From JBGQBN01 sp041494805 (GTDB taxonomy: Bacteria; Acidobacteriota; Terriglobia; Terriglobales; Acidobacteriaceae), in contig JBGQBN010000068.1 in NCBI GenBank assembly GCA_041494805.1, positions 1 to 20,124 on the forward strand: a stretch of 20,124 nt of DNA, written 5' to 3'. The notes below the pieces were generated by a model. The model worked only from the letters and a program-made list of their open reading frames with translations. It was not told the origin of the DNA and did no database searches. A program made the translations under genes and the position numbers. The stretch's first letter is position 1, and the number at the start of each line of letters is the position of its first letter. Of the stretch, positions 1 to 8,931 are shown piece by piece.

Positions 1-20
1 ACAACCAAGAGGGCTGACGC

Positions 21-36
21 ACTCCGAAGGAGGAGT
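21..36 (-). terminator. Possible weak terminator hairpin after tRNA-Glu
   Basis: Immediately 3' of the tRNA on the minus strand, ACTCC and GGAGT form a 5-bp stem around a 6-nt loop. It is followed only by a mixed, moderately T-rich stretch rather than a clean T run. It may help 3'-end formation, but the stem is short and the call is weak. Confidence 0.25.
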
Positions 37-114
37 TGGCGTCCCCGACGGGATTTGAACCCGTGTTACCGCCGTGAAAGGGCGATGTCCTAGGCCAGGC
101 TAGACGACGGGGAC
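37..114 (-). tRNA. tRNA-Glu (anticodon UUC)
   Basis: Read on the minus strand this is a complete cloverleaf. The 7-bp acceptor stem pairs GTCCCCG (positions 114-108) with CGGGGAC (47-41). The anticodon loop CTTTCAC carries TTC, and the T-loop reads GGTTCAAATCC. The discriminator base is G and CCA is encoded (39-37). The TTC anticodon and the D-arm (GTCTAGCCTGGCCTAGGAC) are typical of bacterial tRNA-Glu. A strong promoter lies just upstream. No other tRNA is adjacent, so it appears monocistronic. Confidence 0.95.
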
Positions 115-147
115 GAAGCGAGACGCGAATCTGCAGCCGGAATGCTG

Positions 148-176
148 ATCCTAACAGTGCTTCATCCCACTGTCAA
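148..176 (-). promoter_or_regulatory. Sigma70 promoter of tRNA-Glu
   Basis: On the minus strand a perfect -35 box TTGACA (176-171) is separated by exactly 17 bp from the -10 box TAGGAT (153-148, 4 of 6 matches to TATAAT). The start site would fall near 141, about 27 nt before the mature tRNA 5' end. It is the best-matching promoter in the window, as expected for a stable RNA gene. Confidence 0.8.
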
Positions 177-322
177 AACCGATCACGGGCCGGATCGCAC
201 CGGGAAGCATTCCATCATCCACAGAACTTGAGATCTCCTGGCCTTACCTAGTCCCCAAAGCGAGCCTCCCCGTCACCGGGCCGCCAGCCTTGCCCAACGT
301 AGAGGACGATGTGAAAGAATCG

Positions 323-351
323 TTGAGAACTTGTAAAGTAGATGTCATATT
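323..351 (+). promoter_or_regulatory. Candidate promoter of the hypothetical gene at 403
   Basis: TTGAGA (323-328, 5 of 6) and CATATT (346-351, 4 of 6) are spaced by 17 bp in an AT-rich patch of otherwise GC-rich DNA. The start site would be near 358, leaving a leader of about 45 nt before the ATG at 403. This is an inference from sequence only. Confidence 0.4.
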
Positions 352-402
352 TTTGCGCGCCGACTCGGGCAGTTGCTGCGCCAGGAATTGACCCACAAGA
401 CT

Positions 403-996
403 ATGGCCGATCCTCTTTATCTCAGCCTTTGGTTTCCCAGTTTCGATGTCGAGGACATGCCGTCTCACGCTCTGGCTGTGATGCAGCAACTTCCGTTCTC
501 CGCGCAGCAGCCGGGGATCGGTTACGTCGGCCTGCATCCCGTGTCTTGGAACGAGCCGACGATTCTGGAGCAGCGGTTCAGGCCAGGGATCAGTCCCGAG
601 GAGGCGGTCTCGGTCGCCCTTGATTTACTCCACGAGGATTACGCCTATGTCTTCGAAGCTGCCTGGGACCTGTGGACCATGGCCGACGATGGACCGCACT
701 GGGCGTTGCTGCCGTCGCAAGTAAAGTTTCTGGTCCACGGGCTGGAGTTCGACGAAGGCGTCTTCCAGCAGGAAGGTCACATACAGGTGGATTTCGGCCT
801 CGACACCCCTTTCCTCCAGGAACAGGTGCGACTCACCGATGAGGCCGAAGTGCGGGTCCGCGCCAATGTCCAGAAGCTGGTCGAATTCACCGCCAAAGCG
901 GAGAAGGCTTCCGGCGCTAGCGCACGCGTGCTGTGGTCGGAATCAGAAGAAAATCTCGCCCAAAAACTGATTGCCCGGCTGCAAAAAGTGCAGTGA
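403..996 (+). CDS. Conserved hypothetical protein (197 aa)
   Basis: A 197-residue soluble, acidic protein with no signal peptide, membrane segment or motif I recognise. It opens MADPLYLSLWFPSF, is rich in Trp, Phe, Glu and Asp, and has a helical C-terminus rich in Glu, Ala and Lys that ends LIARLQKVQ. The ATG at 403 is preferred because the conserved-looking sequence begins there. In-frame TTG codons at 373 and 388 are alternatives, and an AGGAA at 383-387 lies rather far (about 15 nt) from the ATG. The gene is convergent with ppdK, with only 19 nt between the two stop codons and no obvious terminator between them. Balanced codon use and a full-length open frame argue that it is real. Function is unknown. 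Confidence 0.75.
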   Translation: MADPLYLSLWFPSFDVEDMPSHALAVMQQLPFSAQQPGIGYVGLHPVSWNEPTILEQRFRPGISPEEAVSVALDLLHEDYAYVFEAAWDLWTMADDGPHWALLPSQVKFLVHGLEFDEGVFQQEGHIQVDFGLDTPFLQEQVRLTDEAEVRVRANVQKLVEFTAKAEKASGASARVLWSESEENLAQKLIARLQKVQ

Positions 997-1015
997 CCGC
1001 GAAGGACACGACTCT

Positions 1016-3931
<2,916 letters not shown>

Positions 3932-3960
3932 GAGTCCTTTTCTATGTAGGGGATCTGGCT

Positions 3961-6117
3961 CTAGTTCCTGCTCGTATCCTTGCCTTCTGTCACGATCTCT
4001 GAAAAATCGGCAATTGTGGAGAATTCCTTTAACAAGGTTTGCAGGAGCGCAAGCCGGTTTGCCCGAATCCGCTTGTCCTCCACCATGACCATGACTTTGT
4101 CAAAAAACCTGTCTACCGCGGGCCGCAGTTTGGAGATCTCTACCAAAGCCAACTCGTAGTCACGCCCTTGGCGTAGGGCCTCAACTTTGTTTGCGGTGTG
4201 CGGAATCTGGGACGCCAGTTCCTTTTCTGCTGCTTCTTGAAGCGCGGCTGAATCGATGTTGGCCGTTACTTGCTTGCCCGCTTGTTCTGCCTGGCGCAGG
4301 ATGTTCTTTATGCGTTTGAACGCCACTGAGATGGATTCGAAGTCCGCCGACGGGCGCACCTTGGTCACTGCCTCGGCGCGTGCCGCCGCGTCCACTACAT
4401 CATCACATCCAGCTGCCAACACGGCATTGGCGACGTCGTACTTGAAGCCGAGAACCTCGCGCAGGTAGAACTCCAGCCGCTCGCGAAAGAAGTCCCGTAA
4501 CACATTGCCGAAATCGATCTTGCCGGAAAACTTCTTTTCCGCTTCCGATCCGTGATATGCCTCGCGGGCATCAAGAAACAATTGTCCCAGGGGCACGGGC
4601 AGCTTATATTCCGCAATGATCTTCACAATACCATTCGCCTGCCGCCGCAGCGCAAACGGATCCTTCGATCCCGTCGGGACCAATCCCAGCGCAAACATAC
4701 CCGCAATACTGTCCGCTTTGTCCGCAATCGAAAGCACCGCCCCTTCGATGGAACGCGGAACCGAATCTTCCGTGGATTCTGGCTTGTACTGATCGTAGAT
4801 AACATCCGCGATCGCCAGCCGTGTGCTCTCGGGAACGTCGAGATCCAACTGCTGCACCCGGGCGTAGAGCCCGCCCACAATGCCCTGCAGCTCGGTAAAC
4901 TCTTTCACCAGCTCAGTCGTCAGGTCGGCCTTCGCGAGATACGCCGCCTTGTGGATCACGCCCGGCCGAATCGCCATCCCGCTCTGCCGGATCATCTCCG
5001 CCAACCAACTGCACAGCCGCTGCACCCGCAATGCTTTTTCGTGGTAGCTGCCCAGGTCTTTCTGGAACGTCACGTGCTTCAGCCCCTCCGTCCGCTCCCG
5101 CAGCGGATGCTTCTGATCGGTCCGCCAGAAAAAGCGCGCGTCGTTGAAGCGCGCCCGTAGTACCCGCTCATGCCCATGCCGGATGATGCCCTGAGGATCG
5201 CCGTCGGTATTCAACACCGCCAGAAAATGCGGCAGCAGCTTGCCTTTGGTATCCTCGACGGCGAAATATTTCTGGTGATCGCGCATCACGGTGACCAGAA
5301 CTTCGTCCGGCAGCTCTAGAAACTCGGGATCGAAGCTGCCCAGAATTACGGAAGGAAACTCGGTGAGATTGATGACCGTATCGAGCAGGCTCTTATCCTC
5401 GCGCCACCGCGCCCCGGAAATGGTTCGAGTGACCGCGTCGAGTGCTTTCCGAATCTGCTGCTCACGCTCGCCCGCATCCAGGACTTTCGCCTTCCGCAAA
5501 CTGTCTGCGTAAACACTGGGCTTCGAAATCTCAACTGCGGTCGCGCCGGCCAGGCGGTGCCCGCGAGAGGTGCTCCCCGCTTTGACGCCGTCAAATTCCA
5601 GCGGAATCACTTCGCCATCCAGCATGGCCACCAGCCAGCGCACCGGACGGACAAAGCGCTCGTTTGGCTTGCGCCAGTACATATTCTTGGGCCAGTAGAT
5701 CGAACCAATCTCCTTGGGCAGCAACTCCGACAGGATCTCCCGAGCCGTCCGGCCCTTCTTGGTGACTTTCGCGGACAAATATTCACCCTTGGGAGTTGTC
5801 GCTCTTTCCAGCCGTGAAACATCGACGCCGGCCTTTTTGGCAAAAGCGTGGGCTGCAGGAGTAGGCTGCCCATCCTTGAATGCCACGTTCACCGCCGGAC
5901 CAGTAATCTGCTCTGTCACATCCGGCTGCGAAGCCGGAACTCCCGAGGCGAGAACCGCTAGGCGGCGAGGAGTATCGAAACGGCTGATGGTTCCCGCAGC
6001 TGCCAGACGTTCGCGCTGAAGCAGTTCATGGACCCGCTTTTCGAGCTCCTGCGATGCCGCGTCAATCATGCGCGCCGGAATCTCTTCGCAACCGATTTCG
6101 AGTAAAAAATCAGGCAT
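3961..6117 (-). CDS. glyS: Glycine--tRNA ligase beta subunit
   Basis: The beta subunit of the bacterial heterotetrameric (alpha2beta2) glycyl-tRNA synthetase, which recognises and positions tRNA-Gly. The 718 residues match the usual length of about 690-720. The N-terminus FLLEIGCEEIPARM is diagnostic. The middle has the RPVRWLVAMLDGEVIP and RGHRLAG segments, then the HD-like region (VMRDHQKYFAVED, residues about 280-292). The C-terminal helical anticodon-binding domain includes RPAVDRFFDKVMVMVEDKRIRANRLALL. The ATG at 6117 has a good ribosome binding site (CAGGAATAA). It follows glyQ after 56 nt that contain a hairpin repeat, and precedes ppdK. Length and motifs suggest an intact gene. Confidence 0.95.
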   Translation of the reverse strand: MPDFLLEIGCEEIPARMIDAASQELEKRVHELLQRERLAAAGTISRFDTPRRLAVLASGVPASQPDVTEQITGPAVNVAFKDGQPTPAAHAFAKKAGVDVSRLERATTPKGEYLSAKVTKKGRTAREILSELLPKEIGSIYWPKNMYWRKPNERFVRPVRWLVAMLDGEVIPLEFDGVKAGSTSRGHRLAGATAVEISKPSVYADSLRKAKVLDAGEREQQIRKALDAVTRTISGARWREDKSLLDTVINLTEFPSVILGSFDPEFLELPDEVLVTVMRDHQKYFAVEDTKGKLLPHFLAVLNTDGDPQGIIRHGHERVLRARFNDARFFWRTDQKHPLRERTEGLKHVTFQKDLGSYHEKALRVQRLCSWLAEMIRQSGMAIRPGVIHKAAYLAKADLTTELVKEFTELQGIVGGLYARVQQLDLDVPESTRLAIADVIYDQYKPESTEDSVPRSIEGAVLSIADKADSIAGMFALGLVPTGSKDPFALRRQANGIVKIIAEYKLPVPLGQLFLDAREAYHGSEAEKKFSGKIDFGNVLRDFFRERLEFYLREVLGFKYDVANAVLAAGCDDVVDAAARAEAVTKVRPSADFESISVAFKRIKNILRQAEQAGKQVTANIDSAALQEAAEKELASQIPHTANKVEALRQGRDYELALVEISKLRPAVDRFFDKVMVMVEDKRIRANRLALLQTLLKEFSTIADFSEIVTEGKDTSRN

Positions 6118-6133
6118 TTATTCCTGTCCAAAC

Positions 6134-6171
6134 CATCGTCATTCTGAGCGAAGCTCAGTATGACAACGATG
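6134..6171. repeat. Hairpin repeat in the glyQ-glyS spacer
   Basis: GTCATTCTGAGC (6138-6149) and GCTCAGTATGAC (6153-6164) pair in 11 of 12 positions around a GAA loop. Outer arms CATCG (6134-6138) and CGATG (6167-6171) can extend the stem past a small bulge. It nearly fills the 56-nt spacer between glyQ and glyS and would form in the mRNA. A T run is absent, so it is not a classical terminator. It looks like a dispersed REP-like element. Confidence 0.6.
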
Positions 6172-6173
6172 CT

Positions 6174-7226
6174 TCACGATCCCACCGGCGACATCTTCTC
6201 CCGCTTCACCCTCGGCTTCTTCTCATCCGCAGGTTCTTCCTCCGAGTCGGCTGGAGTCTCAGCTCGCTGCTGGCCCACAAATGCTTTCGCAATCCCCACC
6301 GCCAGCGCGCGCACCCGGGCAATCACTCCCACGCGTTCCGTCACCGAGATCGCGCCGCGGGCATCCAGAATATTGAACAAATGCGAGCACTTCAGGCACA
6401 GATCGTAGGCGGCGAGTATTGGGAACCGTTTCTTCTCCGCGCCAAAGCCATCAACATTCTTCTCTTTAGTCAAGGCAGCATACTTGTCCAGTAACGCCCT
6501 GCATTCCGTTTCGCACAGCTCGAAGTGCTTCCATGCCTTGTCCACGTCCGCCATCTCGAAGTTGTAAACCGAGAACTGCTGCTCATCCGCCAAACGCACA
6601 TCGCCGTAAGTCGTAGCGCGTCCGCTCTCCGGATCGTGCGCCCACACAATGTCATAAATGCTGTCTTTGTCCTGTAAAAACGCCGTGATGCGTTCCAGTC
6701 CGTAGGTCAACTCAACTGAAATCGGATACAGGTCCACGCCTCCGCACTGCTGGAAGTAGGTGAACTGCGTAATCTCCAGTCCGTCGAGCATCACCTGCCA
6801 GCCGATGCCCCATGCTCCGAGCGTTGGCGACTCCCAGTTGTCCTCTTCGAACTTGATGTCATGCTGGCGCAGATCAATGCCCATCGCTCCCAGCGACTCC
6901 AGATAAACCTGCTGCACATTCTCCGGCGGCGGCTTCAGGATTACTTGGAGTTGCATGTGCTTATACAACCGATTGGGATTCTCCCCATACCGCCCATCAG
7001 CCGGCCGCCGCGAAGGCTGCACATACGCCACTTTGTAGGGCTGAGGTCCAAGCACGCGCAAAAATGTCTCTGGCGCCATGGTACCCGCCCCAACTTCGAC
7101 GTCATAAGGCTGCTGCAACACGCATCCCCGTTCGGCCCAAAAGGTCTGCAGCCGCAGGATGAGTTCCTGGAAGGTCAGCGGATTGGAGTCCGTCTTGGTC
7201 AAAGTGTGAGTACTGGCACTTAGCAC
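6174..7226 (-). CDS. glyQ: Glycine--tRNA ligase alpha subunit
   Basis: The catalytic alpha subunit that activates glycine with ATP. The core begins at TFQELILRLQTFWAERGC and has the family block QPYDVEVGAGTMAPETFLRVLGP, followed by PSRRPADGRYGENPNRLYKHMQLQV and EFEEDNWESPTLGAWG-like sequence. About 290-300 residues are usual, whereas this one is 350. The C-terminus adds a charged tail of about 40 residues (SEEEPADEKKPRVKREK) and the N-terminus about 17 residues before the conserved start. The listed start is a GTG at 7226 inside a heptamer repeat. A TTG nine codons in is an alternative, and neither has a strong ribosome binding site. Downstream of recO by 69 nt and upstream of glyS, so likely co-transcribed. 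Confidence 0.93.
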   Translation of the reverse strand: MLSASTHTLTKTDSNPLTFQELILRLQTFWAERGCVLQQPYDVEVGAGTMAPETFLRVLGPQPYKVAYVQPSRRPADGRYGENPNRLYKHMQLQVILKPPPENVQQVYLESLGAMGIDLRQHDIKFEEDNWESPTLGAWGIGWQVMLDGLEITQFTYFQQCGGVDLYPISVELTYGLERITAFLQDKDSIYDIVWAHDPESGRATTYGDVRLADEQQFSVYNFEMADVDKAWKHFELCETECRALLDKYAALTKEKNVDGFGAEKKRFPILAAYDLCLKCSHLFNILDARGAISVTERVGVIARVRALAVGIAKAFVGQQRAETPADSEEEPADEKKPRVKREKMSPVGS

Positions 7227-7237
7227 TTGGCACTTAG
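7210..7237. repeat. Period-7 tandem repeat over the glyQ start
   Basis: Plus-strand units GTACTGG, CACTTAG, CACTTGG, CACTTAG run with a strict 7-nt period. Read on the minus strand the tract spans the annotated GTG start of glyQ and supplies its first residues (LSAST). An inverted copy, GCTAAGTGC (7295-7303), contains the recO stop codon, so the two flank the 69-nt recO-glyQ spacer and could pair over 9-10 bp. Confidence 0.65.
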
Positions 7238-7295
7238 CCCTGACCCTTTTAGTGCAATTTCCTGGAACCCGGCACGATTCTGCCGTGGCCAGATG

Positions 7296-8039
7296 CTAAG
7301 TGCTGACTTTCTCGAGCATTCCCGCAGTAACAAACTTCTTCTCGATGTGTCGCTGCAGCGTTTGTATCAGGAATTTCCGCAGATCGGCCCCACGCGCTTT
7401 CGGCCATACCGTACCGGCAAAGCTTTCTACCGGCGCCCGAAACATCTGCGCCGCCAGCGTTCGCGACTCGGCCGACATCTCAGACGACGCCAGCCGCTTG
7501 TCTTCAACGCACGCCAACCCGTCGGTTAGCGCATGAAAAAAAGCACGGCTCCCTTTCAGCGTCCGGCCGCATACCATGCACTCGGACAACTCCGGCAGAT
7601 AGCCCATCAGCCGGGTCATCCACAGCTCAAAATAGGTGATCGGCATCCAGACATCGGATCCACGCAGCTCGCCCAGCACCGAAATCGCCAGCCGGAACAC
7701 GGCGTCATTTGATTCGCGGTCCGGCAGCAACTCGTCCAACAGCTCCGCCACGTGGCCCAACGCAACCGCCCGCGGATAGCTCACTTCGGTCGCCAGCGGC
7801 GATTCCAGCACCTCGCAGGAATCCAGCCGCGCCAGCTCCTGCCGCTCGCGATCCTCATAAAACGCCCGGACGTAAGTCAGCGGCTCCAGCGCCCCGCCGA
7901 ACCGGCGCTTGGACTTCTTGGCCGAGCGCGCCACACCGCGCACCTTGCCTTCCAGCCGCGTAAACAGCGTAACCAGCAGATCCGCCTCACGCAGCGGATA
8001 CGTGCGCAGGACGATAGCCTCCGACTCCTTCAGCGCCAT
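7296..8039 (-). CDS. recO: DNA repair protein RecO
   Basis: A recombination mediator that helps RecR load RecA onto SSB-coated gaps and anneals single strands. Its 247 residues are typical. The N-terminal OB fold starts ALKESEAIVLRTYPLREAD (2-20), a family hallmark, followed by the basic KKSKRRFGG segment (41-49). The helical domain carries LGHVAELLDELLPDRE and the LMGYLPEL motif. The zinc module is reduced: Cys154 and Cys157 (CMVC) and Cys177 are present, but the fourth ligand position reads Glu179 in CVED rather than Cys. The ATG at 8039 is preceded by TAGG. It is the first gene of the probable recO-glyQ-glyS-ppdK operon. Its stop codon lies in a GCACTTAG repeat unit. Confidence 0.92.
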   Translation of the reverse strand: MALKESEAIVLRTYPLREADLLVTLFTRLEGKVRGVARSAKKSKRRFGGALEPLTYVRAFYEDRERQELARLDSCEVLESPLATEVSYPRAVALGHVAELLDELLPDRESNDAVFRLAISVLGELRGSDVWMPITYFELWMTRLMGYLPELSECMVCGRTLKGSRAFFHALTDGLACVEDKRLASSEMSAESRTLAAQMFRAPVESFAGTVWPKARGADLRKFLIQTLQRHIEKKFVTAGMLEKVST

Positions 8040-8077
8040 GGAAGCCTAGCAAATGATCTTCGATCGTAATGGACTCG

Positions 8078-8106
8078 ATTGTAATGGACTGCTGGGGAGA
8101 TGGAAA
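8078..8106 (-). promoter_or_regulatory. Candidate promoter of the recO-glyQS-ppdK cluster
   Basis: On the minus strand TTTCCA (8106-8101, 4 of 6) is spaced 17 bp from TACAAT (8083-8078, 5 of 6). The start site would be near 8071, about 32 nt before the recO ATG. A nearly identical word (ATTACGAT) recurs just downstream, so the exact -10 box is not certain. Confidence 0.5.
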
Positions 8107-8125
8107 GCAGCCCGCTCTCGGGCTG

Positions 8126-8153
8126 GTGACGCGCGTCAATCCTGCGGTAAAAT
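8126..8153 (+). promoter_or_regulatory. Candidate promoter of the zinc-ribbon gene (leaderless)
   Basis: TAAAAT (8148-8153, 5 of 6) follows GTGACG (8126-8131, partial -35) by 16 bp. Only 8 nt separate the -10 box from the ATG at 8162, so the expected start site (about 8160) gives an essentially leaderless mRNA. This agrees with the lack of any Shine-Dalgarno sequence before this ATG. Confidence 0.5.
8127..8138. promoter_or_regulatory. 12-bp perfect palindrome, possible operator
   Basis: TGACGCGCGTCA is a perfect 12-bp palindrome in the 122-bp divergent region between recO and the zinc-ribbon gene. It overlaps the -35 region of the zinc-ribbon promoter candidate. It could be an operator for a dimeric regulator, though CpG-rich palindromes also arise by chance. 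Confidence 0.35.
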
Positions 8154-8161
8154 AGTGCGCC

Positions 8162-8326
8162 ATGGATACCGTCCCACAAACCGAACAGGAGTGGAACAAA
8201 CTGGCGCGCGCAGAGAACCACAGGTGTCCAGCTTGCGGCGAATTCATTCGTTTCGATGAGCGGGAGATTTTTTTCGATCGTAACCTGTGTGCCTACTGTG
8301 CCCAGATGATTCCCAAGAGAAACTAG
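8162..8326 (+). CDS. Small zinc-ribbon protein (54 aa)
   Basis: A short open frame of 54 codons. The protein begins MDTVPQTEQEWNK and has two CxxC knuckles, Cys22/Cys25 (CPAC) and Cys43/Cys46 (CAYC), about 18 residues apart. That is a classic zinc-ribbon spacing. The C-terminus is basic (PKRN). The Cys pairs and an upstream -10 box argue that it is translated despite its size. It probably binds zinc and may contact nucleic acid or protein, but no family can be named. It is divergent from recO and convergent with the ferredoxin gene. There is no ribosome binding site, so translation would be of a leaderless transcript. Confidence 0.7.
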   Translation: MDTVPQTEQEWNKLARAENHRCPACGEFIRFDEREIFFDRNLCAYCAQMIPKRN

Positions 8327-8340
8327 GCCGCCTCGCTGTA

Positions 8341-8362
8341 GAGACGTGGCTTGCTACGTCTC
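8341..8362. repeat. GAGACGT hairpin repeat
   Basis: GAGACGT (8341-8347) and ACGTCTC (8356-8362) form a perfect 7-bp stem with an 8-nt loop, 14 nt after the zinc-ribbon stop codon. No T run follows on the plus strand, so it is better described as a REP-like element that may stabilise the 3' end. Similar 'GTAGAGACGTNNC' hairpins recur in several bacterial genomes from memory. Confidence 0.5.
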
Positions 8363-8388
8363 GCGCGCGAGTGGCATTCAGTGCCGAA

Positions 8389-8429
8389 AAGCCAAACAGA
8401 AAGCGCACACTCGCTGCCCAAGTGTGCGC
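8389..8429 (-). terminator. Intrinsic terminator of the ferredoxin gene
   Basis: On the minus strand GCGCACACT (8429-8421) pairs perfectly over 9 bp with AGTGTGCGC (8411-8403), with a 9-nt loop. A T-rich tract follows (TTTCTGTTTGG). It lies 25 nt after the ferredoxin stop codon, between convergent genes, and the hairpin may also serve the plus-strand gene. Confidence 0.7.
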
Positions 8430-8453
8430 CGTCTCGCGAACTTTCTCCGCCCG

Positions 8454-8714
8454 CTACCGCCCGAAGTACTTGGCGTTACGCTCGGTAAAGCTCCTCCACT
8501 TCTCCGGCAGATCGTCCAGCGCAAAAATCGCCGACACCGGACACACCGGCACGCACGCGCCGCAGTCGATGCACTCCACGGGATCGATATACAGCATCTC
8601 TTCTTCTGCGAAGGCGGGCGCATCCTTCTTGGGATGGATGCAATCCACCGGGCAGGCGTCCACGCAGGCGGTGTCCTTGGTCCCGATGCACGGTTCTGCG
8701 ATCACGTAGGTCAT
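8454..8714 (-). CDS. 7Fe-type ferredoxin ([3Fe-4S][4Fe-4S])
   Basis: A small cytosolic electron carrier of 86 residues. Eight cysteines are visible: 9, 17, 21, 25, 48, 51, 54 and 58. The pattern CIGTKDTAC-VDACPVDC then CIDCGACVPVCP matches Azotobacter/Thermus-type seven-iron ferredoxins. By analogy Cys9, Cys17 and Cys58 bind the [3Fe-4S] cluster, and Cys21, Cys48, Cys51 and Cys54 bind [4Fe-4S]. The second position that would convert the first cluster to a [4Fe-4S] site is Thr12. The C-terminal helix LPEKWRSFTERNAKYFG is also typical. The ATG at 8714 is chosen over an upstream in-frame start at 8813 because the family begins MTYVI and a GGGAG lies upstream. Partners are unknown; the neighbouring aconitase-family gene is also an Fe-S protein. 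Confidence 0.92.
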   Translation of the reverse strand: MTYVIAEPCIGTKDTACVDACPVDCIHPKKDAPAFAEEEMLYIDPVECIDCGACVPVCPVSAIFALDDLPEKWRSFTERNAKYFGR

Positions 8715-8760
8715 AAAGTGTCTGTCTCCCTGATGTATGCGGAACTTAACAGAACCGCAC

Positions 8761-8769
8761 ATTCTAGCA
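8761..8769 (-). promoter_or_regulatory. Extended -10 promoter of the ferredoxin gene
   Basis: On the minus strand TGCTAGAAT is an extended -10 element (TG, one base, then TAGAAT, 5 of 6). No good -35 box lies 16-18 bp upstream, as is common for extended -10 promoters. The start site would be near 8754, with a leader of about 40 nt holding the GGGAG ribosome binding site. Confidence 0.5.
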
Positions 8770-8931
8770 AGAATGCCGCCGTGGGTACAGGGTTGCGCAG
8801 TGAGTGGTTCCAAATATTACTTGATTAGCCTGGCCCTGCATCGGATTCACACCCCCCGAGGTCAGAGGCAGGCAACGCTTGACGCTGACACATGTGGCGA
8901 TCACTTTCGGACCACTCTGAAAGACATTAAA

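Noticed and set aside
244..537. 97-codon minus-strand open frame overlapping the start of the hypothetical gene
   Set aside because: It overlaps the plus-strand gene, has no domain, and the plus-strand frame is better supported.
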